Source: Anadara kagoshimensis
Lineage: Eukaryota > Mollusca > Bivalvia > Arcoida > Arcidae
Reading direction: 5' to 3'
NCBI GenBank assembly: GCA_021292105.1
Contig: CM037874.1
Span: 58,754,539 to 58,818,538, forward strand
DNA length: 64,000 nt
This document shows, one piece after another, positions 1 through 11,250 of the stretch. The position numbers and the translations under genes are program-made. The notes under the pieces were generated by a model. It worked only from the letters and a program-made list of their open reading frames with translations. It was not told the DNA's origin and ran no database searches. How positions within the stretch are numbered: the stretch's first letter is position 1; the number at the start of each line of letters is the position of its first letter.

Positions 1-3000
1 ACCTCCATCTTTAAAGGCTAGTTTGGGAATCGGAAATGGTTCTTCTGGGGAATTAGGTAGGAATGATGGCACTGTGGCAACCGGTGATGGGGGAGTTGAT
101 GTAGAACTACAAGTCATTGATGATGAACAAGACCCTGCTCTCCTTTCTAAAAATAAAACACATAATTTATGGTTAATTAATTAAGAAATAATTTTGGTTA
201 CCTGATGCATGATTACAGGTAATTTGGACATCTTTAATCCTTTCAAGAAACATAAATGGTGAAAGCCTGATGTCATTATCTTATCAAATAGTCATTATAT
301 AGCAATTCAAGGCTTATTTCACAAATGAGGTTATGCCTTGGCTTTCAAGTAGAAAGATGTCAAAAATTATAGTCTGCATTAAAGTGTCCTGTTCTTAAAA
401 CCATTAGTAACCAAGGAGGGTTTTGTCTACCATAAACAGACTTCACTTATAAGATAAGGTAGTTTCATGCCAAATATTTTGAAACAGGTTGAAGATATTG
501 CACATTTTGTGAGACCTGGAATCATATAGATTTTTTGAGACCTGGAATCATATACATGTACATATATATTACCTCTTCTGGATGTTTTAGCCAGTATTTG
601 ACCTTCTGACCCTAGCAACATATCTGTTACAGTCTCGTAACCATGTTCCTGAGATATATGTTGTAAATTTTGTGTCCCATCGTAATTCTTCATCGTAATA
701 ACCATGTTAGAAGGCGATTTGATTGGTTTAAAATTAGACTCTACTTTAACTACTATAGGAGGGGGTTCTATGACGGAGTTGTCCACGGAGGTGTCCGATG
801 AACTTGGTACCTGAAACAAAACAAATGATTTGTCATTTAAAAATAATTCTGTAAAAACATATTGTGACTTTAAACTTAAAACTAAAAACACAGATGTCAG
901 ATTCTTTTTCAAACTGCTACAACCTGTGCCCAGGAGTCAGGCACTAATTACTTTACACCAAGTGGTTGTAACTAAGCACTAGATAAAGATGCAATTTTAG
1001 TGCATGTAATTTTCTTTTTAATTTTAGCACTCAATTCTGACAATTTACATTTCATAAGAATCAATGATAATGTTTGACAAAGAATGTACTTGGCACTTGG
1101 CAGAGAGAATATAAAATTCTACTTGTCACTGTGTAGTTACAACTAGGTTAGGACAAGTGGTTGAGTGCTTTATCTGAGGATTGTATTTTCATAATAGATT
1201 ATCAACTTTTATTTGATTGGAGATGTTAATCTAGTCTGTCAGTATAAAATATTTCCAGTAAATATTTCAGTTGGCTCAGTATTTCTATAGAGACTGCAGA
1301 GTTTGATAACAATTACCTTTCTTAGTGGACTCCAATAACAACTAGAGCAGTCTCTTGAGAGACAAATACCCCCATCCCCAACTTGACCTTGATATCTTAA
1401 CCTATTTACTTTCACTTGATTTAGGAAACATTGTCTCATGTTGGTTTACATTTGTTCCATGTTTGATAAATCTATCCATCAGTATGGAAGATACTGAAAG
1501 AACATCATGTTGATATGAATGGCCAGAAAGACAGATACTAAATTTTGTATGCAACACATAGTCTCATGATGCTTTACATTTGTAACTAGTTTGATCAAAA
1601 TCCATCCAAAGGCAAAATAATAGGATGGATGGACAAACAGGGTGATTCCTATATACCCCCAACATTGATCTTCATACTTTGACCCTTGCACTTTAACTTG
1701 GTATGAAGCACATAGTCTCATGTTGGTCTATATTTGTGTCTAGCTTGTCAAAAATTATTCATAGACACACTAAGTGACAGAAAAAATCCTATATACCCCC
1801 AACATCTTGAGACTTTGACCTGTGTACTTTAACTTGGTTTGAAGCACATAGTCTCATGTTGGTCTATATTTGTGTCTAGCTTGTCAAAAATTATTCATAG
1901 ACACACTAAGTGACAGAAAAAATCCTATATACCCCCAACATCTTGAGACTTTGACCTGTGTACTTTAACTTGGTTTGAAGCACATAGTCTCATGTTGGTC
2001 TATATTTGTGTCTAGCTTGTCAAAAATTATTCATAGACACACTAAGTGACAGAAAAAATCCTATATACCCCCAACATCTTGAGACTTTGACCTGTGTACT
2101 TTAACTTGGTTTGAAGCACATAGTCTCATGTTGGTCTATATTTGTGTCTAGCTTGTCAAAAATTATTCATAGACACACTAAGTGACAGAAAAAATCCTAT
2201 ATACCCCCAACATCTTGAGACTTTGACCTGTGTACTTTAACTTGGTTTGAAGCACATAGTCTCATGTTGGTCTATATTTGTGTCTAGCTTGTCAAAAATT
2301 ATTCATAGACACACTAAGTGACAGAAAAAATCCTATATACCCCCAACATCTTGAGACTTTGACCTGTGTACTTTAACTTGGTTTGAAGCACATAGTCTCA
2401 TGTTGGTCTATATTTGTGTCTAGCTTGTCAAAAATTATTCATAGACACACTAAGTGACAGAAAAAATCCTATATACCCCCAACATCTTGAGACTTTGACC
2501 TGTGTACTTTAACTTGGTTTGAAGCACATAGTCTCATGTTGGTCTATATTTGTGTCTAGCTTGTCAAAAATTATTCATAGACACACTAAGTGACAGAAAA
2601 AATCCTATATACCCCCAACATCTTGAGACTTTGACCTGTGTACTTTAACTTGGTTTGAAGCACATAGTCTCATGTTGGTTTATATTTATCATCAAGTTTA
2701 ATCAAAATCAACCATACACACACTATATGGATGGACAGACACACAGGAAAATTCCTATATACCTCCCTATATTTGCAGGTGTATATTTACCTTTCTCAGT
2801 GGACTCCCATAACAAATATCCCGGTTGACTTTTGATTTGTAACTTCTTTTGAAAGGTGAGCCATCTACAGGCCCTGATGATGATATATTTCTTGGAAGAC
2901 TAGTTTTACTACTGTTGCTGTATGATCTCTTTTTCATTGGCTGATCTCCAACCTTTAGCCTTTGAACTGTAAACACCTTATTAAAATCATCAAATCCTCT

Positions 3001-5729
3001 AGCCATGATGCCTGTAGGTGTGTGAGCTAGATTGAATGTGTGACCCAACTCATGAAGAGACGCACCGAGTCCTGTTGCATAGTTAGCCCAATAAAATTCT
3101 CTGCAATAAAAAGTAAAAAATAAAATTTCAATATTAACATTGATTGTTCAGATTTATTATTTTTCTTTTTTTCTGCATGGAAACCAGGATACATTTTAGC
3201 AAAGGTTTTTGTGGCATTACTCTTTACCAGATTTCAATGATGACAACTTTCAATATGCTTGGCTGGGAGGTAAAACCACATGCAATCAATATGCTAGCAA
3301 ACCTGGTATACAGATTTACATTTCAAATCAAATTCTAATGACACTGACACCAAAGAACCATTTTCTCCTTAACCCTATATATTAACCATTAACACACCAT
3401 TAGTATTTGTTTGCTAAACTTGTAAAATGATAACATGTACATGACTTAACCCAGCAAACATTTAGTTCTGAATGCGTTTGTTCTTGTGGAACCATGTTTC
3501 TATTTTGAAAGAGCATTAAGTCTGAATCTAAAGTTTGTGGCCTTGTGGGTTTAAATTCCAACAGGGGCATGTTGCTGCTGACTTGTGCATTGTCAGGATA
3601 TTGGACCGCTGAGACTGCAACCTCTACAACTGCAGTCTTGGTAAGCTTGCACATATAAATCACCCTGAGTGTGTGCTAGTACTAAGCAGACATATATACA
3701 TATAATACACACTGCAAGTCAGTCTTGTGTGATCTGGCTGACATTAGCACAATAGTGACCCACATTATGATGCACCAACTCTAGCCTAAAGCTTAATAAA
3801 GGTGTCTGATATAGTGATTATACATGTAGTAACCTGTGTAAACCAATTACAGTCCAACATGCCTTCAAGGCCACCTCTATATAAAGGTCACCTGCTTATA
3901 TAGGCCAGTAGAATTGTATCCCAATTATTCTTTATTCATGTTATTTTAACCTGTATATAAAGGCCACCTGCCCATAAAGGGAACTTTTACCGATTCCCTG
4001 GTGTGGCCTTTATAGACGGGTTTGACTGTATATGAGTCATGACTAATCAAACAATCATTGTGTTCTGGAACATGTTCAGTTTCTACAGGTTCTACTTTAA
4101 TACTACTATATACCTGTAAGCGCTGTCATCCATCAATATTTTTCTGTCTATTTTCCTGGCATCTGTAAATCTGGAATGTATTTCATGTATATACCTGGCC
4201 CAGGTGTGAAGGTTACCTGTCCCAAATAACGCCAAACCACCACCACCTGAAATTACAGATATAAATACAATATAAGCACATCTTTTCTAAAATAATGAAA
4301 AAGTACCTGAAAGAGAGAAAGGGGAGGTATATGCATTTGATAACATTTATGAAACATACATTGTTAATAGTTATGATTTTCAACTTCTTCATGTTTTGTG
4401 ATCATCTGGTCTGAGAGAATTGATTTACAATTTATAAATCACTGCACCTCTCACCACCTAGTTTAGAATCCCAATCTGACAGCTCCTAGACAGAGAAAGT
4501 TTGTTAATATGTCATTTCACTTGCTGAGAGTTGGTGTTTTTCAAGACACTCCTGTTTCCTCTACCATTGCAAAACTGACCACCTTAATATAGGTGAAAAA
4601 AATTTGATAAGGGTGAAAAAGGCTACACTATTCCACCAAACCCTGCTATTAGCGTCTCAAAGATCAAAACACATATCTATAAGAAACATGATGAAAATCA
4701 TAATGGGAAGACAAGTATAAAGGGACAATTTCAACTTCTTCAGCTCGGATTTGTTCTGACCACTTGTCATTATACAATCAAACAATAGTTACTTAAGCAC
4801 AGAGCACTATCAAAATTTATGCATTAAATAAGGGCCATGATATGGACCATCATTTTGATATAGCCCTAGTCACAGGTGACAGAGCTATCAAAATGATGGT
4901 CCATATCCTGGCCATCAATATAAACCATGATTCTGAACTTTTAGTTTATCAGAACCTTATTTCTTAATTATCTGTATAAAACAAATTAAAATTATAAAAC
5001 CTTTAACTTTGATTTCTTACCTAATGCTGTGTGACCTTTTGTATATTTCAATATTTCTCCGTGAGTTTTGGGATACGGTACATCTTCTGGCGGTTTATAT
5101 CTGGTAAATGACATAAAACAATACCATTTACACATATCTTTATTTTCAAAGTCGGACTCCATTAATTCTTTGGCAAAATGGTTCCATAAGTCACCTCCAG
5201 ACATACTTTGGGCTCTTTCCAAAGTGAGTTTGCTACGGAAGAGATGGCACATTGGTTCGTTTGATTGGTTGGTTTCTAGTTGGAATGTATATCGACCTAA
5301 TCCATGTTCTTTTAAGTTTTCTGCTGTGAATGTTTGAATCAACATGGCGCCTAAGGTAATCCTGTCCAGAGCACTCTGAGGGGAACAGTCCTCCCCATCA
5401 GGACCCTGAAAATAACCATCATCCTCCTCACAGATGACATATACTGGACGGACAAAATGCTTAAAACTCGGATTTTCCCTGTAAAGTTTAAATATCAAAA
5501 TTTCTTCATCGTATTTCAAATGTATTAAATTTTGGCCTCTTATTAATTTGACTAAGACTTTGAATGCACCTTCGACCACCGGCCATTTCAGCCGTTCTGA
5601 TTCTGGATCAGATGAATTGACTACTTCTATAAAACCATCACTGGTACAACTCTCTATGTCGCCTACAAGCAGTGGTAGATGATTATAAACTGTCTCGCTG
5701 TCGTCCACATTGTAAATACAGATTTTCAT
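1..5729 (-). CDS. Zinc metalloproteinase, YIL108W-like (partial, five 5' exons)
   Basis: Likely a metzincin-like zinc peptidase of the putative peptidase family typified by yeast YIL108W; the substrate is unknown. Exons by splice site and phase: 5021-5729, 4114-4246, 2791-3100, 573-810 and 1-146 (continuing off the left edge). The phases 1, 2, 0 and 1 join without a break, giving about 512 residues. Zinc ligands lie in HELGHTFNLAH (H297, E298, H301, H307), followed by a Met-turn at about M313 in GIMARGFDD. The motif is cut from its upstream half by introns, so no single long reading frame shows it. The segment after the catalytic core (exons 3 to 5) is Ser/Pro-rich and looks disordered. Start at 5729 is chosen because MKICIYNVDD opens the conserved N-terminus; a possible 5' UTR splice acceptor lies near 5773. 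Intron 3 carries a large satellite. Fold family fairly sure; function inferred. Confidence 0.85.
1317..1362 (-). pseudogene. Partial duplicate of the 3' end of metalloproteinase exon 3
   Basis: The minus strand reads CYWSPLRK followed by a GT donor, mirroring CYGSPLRK plus GT at the true end of exon 3 (2791). It is joined upstream to sequence resembling one unit of the adjacent 136-bp satellite. It has no acceptor of its own and is probably a by-product of the duplication that built the satellite. Confidence 0.5.
1479..2765. repeat. 136-bp tandem satellite inside intron 3 of the metalloproteinase
   Basis: Units repeat exactly every 136 bp: the anchor gaagcacatagtctcatgtt begins at 1841, 1977, 2113, 2249, 2385, 2521 and 2657, with a close variant at 1705. 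The central copies are virtually identical, which points to recent homogenisation. Degenerate units flank both sides (1479-1704, 2671-2765). Confidence 0.95.
3848..4030. repeat. TA-flanked MITE, TACAGTC family, copy 1
   Basis: The element begins TACAGTC and ends GACTGTA. The inner terminal repeats read as ataaaggccac and its complement. Related copies lie at 18473-18655, 40473-40636 and, degraded, 58014-58149. The TA ends fit a Tc1/mariner-type non-autonomous element. Confidence 0.75.
4833..4913. repeat. Intronic palindrome with about 31-bp arms
   Basis: Arms beginning ggccatgatatggaccatca and ending in its near-perfect complement are separated by about 19 bases. It lies in intron 1 of the metalloproteinase gene. 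No coding content is seen. Confidence 0.8.
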
Positions 5730-5779
5730 TCTAACATTCTGCTGGTACTCTCACAACTGACTTTACAACCACATCACCT

Positions 5780-7147
5780 GGAATGAAATGAGAACTAGTT
5801 AGTATATGTGACAAAGGGAGAGAACTCCATCATTATATAAGAACATATTGATATATGCAGGTATTATGATGTCTACATGGTTTCTGATAGTCCAACTAGT
5901 AAGAGTCCGCGATTGATGACAAGCTTCTTTTCAGACAATGTACTGTCATCACCATATTGTCTGACAACAGTAGCTTGCAGTAGATCTCAGACTCTTATTA
6001 ATTGGAGTAAGTTTTGGAGCAATATCTAAACAAAAATTTATCTCTGTATAACTCAGGGCCTAGCTATGGTAATGAAAAACCTCTTTTCAATTACAGTCAG
6101 TTGAGTAACAGAAAAACTTCCACTTCAACCCTCTATGAATTTATACTTTACTATTGAACCAAAGAGCATAAATGACTGAATTGCAAGGAGCAGAATCATT
6201 TTAAAATTTAAAAAATATATGCATGGTGTATCAGTAACAAATTCAGTTGTGTATATTAAAATAGTAATTCTTAAAGAAATTTTAAAATGAATCTTGCCCT
6301 TTTTTACTAAATAATGATTTTGAACATTTATGTGAAAAATTATTTATTAAAAATTAACATATATACATACATATTGATAAAAAATTGTAAATATGAGTTT
6401 GAAAGAAACAAACTGCATTTGGTGGCAAATTGCACTATAATCTGAGCTAAGTAATGGATCGTAGATGGGGCTTCCCAAAACCGGCTGAGCAGTCCAGTGT
6501 GTGGGTGGAGGACTAATCAGGAGTGAAAGCATACAGGTCGTCAAATAATTTCAAATAATTATGGTTTAAATATACAACAAATATCTCAAAGTTTTTGTGT
6601 GCATCTTACCATCTAATGTTGCAAGTTGAATTCATTAGTAAATTATAATAATATTATGAATTTCTATAAATATCAGCTGTGTTTTCATAAACACGCATTC
6701 GTATCTTCGAATTTAGAGAGTTCTGATAGCGTCTTCTCTTTTGTATTTCCCTCCTTTCAATGATATTGAAGCACTTTATTTCAGTGGTGATGCTGTATCA
6801 GTTGTATTATTCAGTTGTGGCCATGCAAAAAAAAAAAAGAAGAAAAAAATACAGTATAGTAGCACTAAAATAGATATTATACAGATAGACCGAACTATCT
6901 GTCCTTTTTAACATTAACAATATTGCTATCATCACCGGCATAGTACTTTTAAAAAATTATTATGTCATATTACAATTAAGACTGGGTTTTGAATCAAGAT
7001 ATAAAGCACAAGCCACAGTGGAGTTTAGGCCGAATTATCTACCTTAACGACCTGTAAAAATATATCAATATAAACTTCACTGGGGCTTGTGGAATGATCT
7101 TGGTTGTGACTCTCATGATGGTTTCAAATGATATCTTTAGAAGGACT
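5780..7147. other. Upstream flank of the metalloproteinase gene, no gene seen
   Basis: AT-rich sequence. The only longer open frame, about 6347-6544 on the minus strand, has low-complexity content and no family signature. It probably holds the promoter and a 5' UTR exon, which cannot be placed. Confidence 0.5.
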
Positions 7148-7153
7148 CGAAAA

Positions 7154-8868
7154 CAGTGGCGGATCCAGCGGGGGGCACAGGGGGCCCGTGCCCCCCCCCC
7201 CCCCCAGTTGCCCCGACTTTTCCCCCTCTCTCAGCTAATTGTCAATCAACCAGCGTAAGAACCAGTTAATTAGTGGTACTGATTGATTAATTCGTGTACA
7301 CAGGTAGGAAATTGCAATCAGGTGATGATGTAATTTACCAGTTCGCTGAAGCATGAAATAATCCAGGTAGTACTGACCAGTCTTAGGTGATAGTGTTACC
7401 TGATCGTTGAGGCGTGAAAGAAACCAGGTAACCAGTAGATAAGGTTAATTAGTAATACTAATTAAGAGACTTCCATGAAGAGTGATTCCATTAATCATAC
7501 GTGAATTCATCTAATTTACCGATATGGCCAAGAGAGAGAGAGAGAGTAAAATAATTTTTAGCACACAAGATTATCTTTTTTGTGTATGTTTATAGCACGG
7601 TGTTCTACTTTCATATAAAAGTCCAAATTTTTGTACAATTTTTATACATTTTTCTCTTTAATTAGTTTTAATGGAAAAATCTGTCTCATTTGACTTTTTA
7701 TTCTATTCGCCCGTTTATCGGCTTTACGGAACAAATCCGTCTAAAATAATTGTGTTCGGTTGCACTTTTAATGCGCATTATACAATGATGAAACTGACTA
7801 ACTAGTCATTTTAAAACTAATCATATAATAAAATTAACTTGAAACTCCAGATGGATGTCATACAGTTCATTTTAAACAAGTGTGGAAAAGGGGTAGTGGT
7901 AGTAGGAGACCTACCCCTTCGGTACATGTAGCGGGCAGGTCAGTTGGTAGAGTGCTTGCTCCGTAAGTCAAGGAGGTCGAGGGTTTAGTCTCTGGTCAGG
8001 TCTGACCCAAGAATTGAAAAAGTGTAGTGACTGTTCGCTCGGCATTAAAAATGAATGCGGGTCTTTCGGACAAACCTTAAAAAAAACGAGGCCCCTTGTC
8101 ACGGTAGGCGTGGCAAGATAAAGAACCCTTAAATATTTCTGCACCTACACCTATAGCTGGGGACGTCTCGATATAAGTGAAATATTATTGACTTAAAAGT
8201 TAAACCCCATTAATCAATGATCAATCAAACTTAGGACCGGGATTCAAACAGAAAAACTTTCCACTAATGAGCTTGATTTATCAACCCAACTGGATCACCC
8301 AGACCATGTTCATCCATTTATCGACCAAATTAAATCAAAACATTGGTATCCCTCCGATGGATCAACTTCCAAAGATTGAACAAACTCCTTTAATATAACG
8401 CAAAAAAAGAGTCGGTCTGGATCTGGGATGCACAACTACACCTCGACAGATAAAAAGGACGACAATACAAGTTACCGACGGCGACATATCAAAGATATTT
8501 CCCCCTTCAAAAAATTATTAAAATTGTGGTGCCGGGAAGGGCCCATAGCGCACAACCTCCTTTCGACAGTACAGTTGATTGACGATACTATGAACTCGCC
8601 GACACTCATAGCCACCTGCGTCAATATTAATTTTTTTTAAAAAAAAGCTAGACTGATTAGATCTTTGACTGGTTTAGATCCACTTTGAATGCGAGGTAAA
8701 AAAGACGCTCGACAGTGTTCAAGATGCAGGAAATTGCACCATTTGTACTGAAAAAAGCGATTTTTTTCTGGGGGGGGGGGGGGCATGCCCCCGACCCCCT
8801 AGAAGGTAGCGCCTTTGGCGCATACTCAGTGTGCTCCCCCATTCACCAAGACTCTGGATCCGCCCCTG
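7154..8868. mobile_element. TIR DNA-transposon-like element with 6-bp target duplication
   Basis: The left end is CAGTGGCGGATCCAG and the right end is the complement of CAGGGGCGGATCCAG (14 of 15 match). Both ends continue into G/C-homopolymer tracts. The hexamer cgaaaa sits directly outside each end (7148-7153 and 8869-8874), as expected for a target-site duplication. No transposase frame is seen, so it is non-autonomous. A SINE is nested at 7925-8225. Similar termini occur at 23811-24014. The superfamily is unresolved; hAT would normally give 8 bp. Confidence 0.65.
7925..8225 (+). mobile_element. tRNA-derived SINE, family S1
   Basis: A tRNA-like head with an A box (ggtcagttggtagagtg) is followed by gtctgacccaag and by the 3' body gacgtctcgatataagtgaa. 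The same body recurs in copies at 17345-17684, 33509-33702, 42010-42330, 49560-49850 and 61303-61565. The B box is partly decayed in this copy. Confidence 0.85.
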
Positions 8869-8874
8869 CGAAAA

Positions 8875-9430
8875 AATATATGCTCATGAGGGCCCATATT
8901 AGCAAATAAATAAAAATCATATGGACCACTGATTATTATTGAAATATGGAATTTAAAATTTGAACGGTCACTAGAGTAGACGCCCTACGGTAATATAAAT
9001 GTAGAAGACCGACCTGTCATATTCAATGCATTTCTCTTTCTTACAACGACTAGTGGTTCACAAAACCACAATAGATGGTTTAAACACTTTTTAGTAGGGT
9101 AGGGTTTTAATTTTCCCTAGCAAACTACAGATCGAGACATATAATTACAACTAAAATAGTTGTGTTAGGCGAAAAAGGATATCGGTATGTGTAAACATTC
9201 ATAACGTGCTGTTTAGACAATTTTTTTCGTTTACCTAAAGCTGGTGAAATGTCGATATAAGCATACCAATCTTTGTTGCTAAGATGTAAATTTCTACAAT
9301 GATCATAAAACTAATTGAGACAAAAATCTCCCAGAACAAGATCCACAGTTGACAAAAAATTGGGGAAAAACGCAAAATAATAATGCCATATACCATTTAA
9401 AAAGAGTTTATCAATCAATACATTAAAATG
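8875..9430. other. Intergenic, nothing recognised
   Basis: AT-rich sequence with no open frame, tRNA or repeat family that could be identified. Confidence 0.4.
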
Positions 9431-9440
9431 CTATATATTA

Positions 9441-9485
<45 letters not shown>

Positions 9486-9533
9486 TATTATTATTATTAT
9501 TATTATTATTGTTATTATTATTATTATTATAAT
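9441..9533. repeat. AAT/ATT trinucleotide microsatellite, palindromic
   Basis: A run of about 14 aat units turns directly into att units, so the tract can fold on itself. Confidence 0.95.
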
Positions 9534-9893
9534 AAACAATAAAATGATGATGATAATGATGAAGAGGAAGAAGAAAAGAAGAAAAAAGATCAAATATTAC
9601 CTCTTTATAAAAACGACAACCATCAAAACATGCGGTCAGCCCGTCATATCATCTATGTGTTATATGGCCCTTTTGTAATGGTGTATTTATTTATATAATG
9701 GTCTATTAACAATATTGGAAAGTTTTTTATCTGTAATATTGATCGCAGAATGGGGACGACGATATCGTTATTATCCAATCTATGTTCTCTTGATTTAATA
9801 ACGGTATTGTATTATATGTATACATTAGGACGAGGCATGTGGTCACTTTACTAATAAACGCTATACTGACATCACAGGTTAAGGTTGTATACC

Positions 9894-9894
<1 letters not shown>

Positions 9895-9942
<48 letters not shown>
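9895..9942. repeat. GA dinucleotide microsatellite
   Basis: An uninterrupted ga tract of about 22 units. It creates artefactual Arg-Glu and Ser-Leu reading frames on the two strands. Confidence 0.95.
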
Positions 9943-10425
9943 AAACACTACACCCTCGCACACAAACGCTATTAGTTTGGGGGGCATGGTAACGGGTACT
10001 TGTACTCTACAACATACCAATACCTATAACATTCTTTAACTTGACCTTGTTTAATGTTGTTTGTTTTCTTTTTTTCAAATTTAGGCTGATTGTAAACATA
10101 TTCTGAAAATTCTACAGAAGTATTTTTTTAAACAGGCTCTAATTTTCGCCTAACATACAATTAAAAAATTTGAAACCTATAACTTATATGATAGTAAGAA
10201 AAGATAAGTCATTACACATGTAAAAGTCCGTTTTGGTCATTAATTTTTTTTAACACAAGTAAAAAGGAGATTCTTGATGCCCCTATGATAAGCTGAATTA
10301 GGATATTAAATTATATCGTTAACTTTAGTGTATTGCTTAAAATCAAGACAAGGTGCGCGTTCAAGCGTGAAATTCATTGTTTTACTGTCAGTATTAAAAT
10401 GCCAGAATATTGAAACAGATACATC

Positions 10426-10797
10426 TACAGACCGGTCAAAAGTTTAGCACTGAACCAATGAACTTATAAATGACAAATTGGCAGCTTATCGCGGCCCCTC
10501 TATAGATATAATAGATACATATCGGTAGCTTTTGGCATCCGATGTCTATCTCACGTCTATCTCTCGGCAGCTGGTCACGTCTATCTCTCGGCAGCTGGTC
10601 ATGTCTATCTCTCGGCAGCTGGTCATGTCTATCTCTCGGCAGCTGGTCATGTCTATCTCTCGGCAGCTGGTCATGTCTATATCTCGGCAGCTGGTCATGT
10701 CTATCTCTCGGCAGCTTTTTCAGACACAAGCTATCCCTATATCTGTCGCTTCGACTTCATTTGGCTAGCCCAGTGATAAACTTTCGACAGGCCTGTC
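10426..10797. repeat. MITE family R, copy 1 (carries a minisatellite)
   Basis: The left terminus is tacagaccggtcaaaagttt; the right is the diverged complement (aactttcgacaggcctgtc). It belongs to a family whose consensus end is TACAGACCTGTCGAAAGTTT, with other copies at 23670-24099, 33426-33840 and 45332-45547. The interior is filled by a 24-bp minisatellite. Confidence 0.65.
10540..10713. repeat. 24-bp minisatellite inside MITE R copy 1
   Basis: About seven copies of a unit containing ctatctctcggcagctggtc. The 24-bp length keeps all frames open and makes spurious repeat proteins on both strands. Confidence 0.95.
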
Positions 10798-11114
10798 ATG
10801 TAGTGTTTGTACCTGTCTTGAAGAGAAAATTCGGTCATTTATTCCATTGTTTTGTAAAAAAAAAACCAAATGAAAAGTAAAACGCTAATGATCTCAATAA
10901 CAAAATTTTAAAAACACATTTAACCTGTAATGAGAAAAAAGTCGTTTAAACCACGCCTTTATTTAACTTCAAGAGGTTGAAACAGGAATTAAACTTTATA
11001 TGTAAAATAAGTTAAATTTGCATATTTTCTACACTTGATGGACGCGGTTTGCATAATATTGTGTTAATTACATTTTAATGTATTTTCTAATTAGGAAAAG
11101 AATTTAAATGTACG

Positions 11115-11250
11115 ATATGATTTGACATTGCGAAACAGACTGTGTTAGATTGTTAAATCTTGTTAAATTTTAGTAAGGTGTGTATGATTTGACATTGTGA
11201 AAGGGACTGTATGTTGGGTTGTTAAAATATTGAAGTTTTATTTTAATAAG
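11115..11250 (+). repeat. 68-bp direct duplication just upstream of the TRIM-type gene
   Basis: The string tatgatttgacattg occurs at about 11116 and again about 68 bp later, each followed by a diverged aactgtgttag-like and attgttaaa segment. It lies in the probable promoter or 5' UTR. Confidence 0.6.

Noticed and set aside
1705-2670. CRISPR array
   Set aside because: Regular 136-bp units are continuous and near identical with no unique spacers; the genome is metazoan.
9727-10039. ORFs with long Ser-Leu or Arg-Glu runs
   Set aside because: Translation of a GA microsatellite.
10436-10880. Repeat ORFs rich in RDRHDQLP or SISRQLV on the two strands
   Set aside because: By-products of a 24-bp minisatellite; all frames are kept open by the unit length.
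11197-11250. N-terminal extension of the TRIM-type protein from 11197
   Set aside because: The codon at 11197 is GTG, not ATG, and the extension is hydrophobic and overlaps the upstream 68-bp duplication; the ATG at 11251 is followed closely by the B-box.
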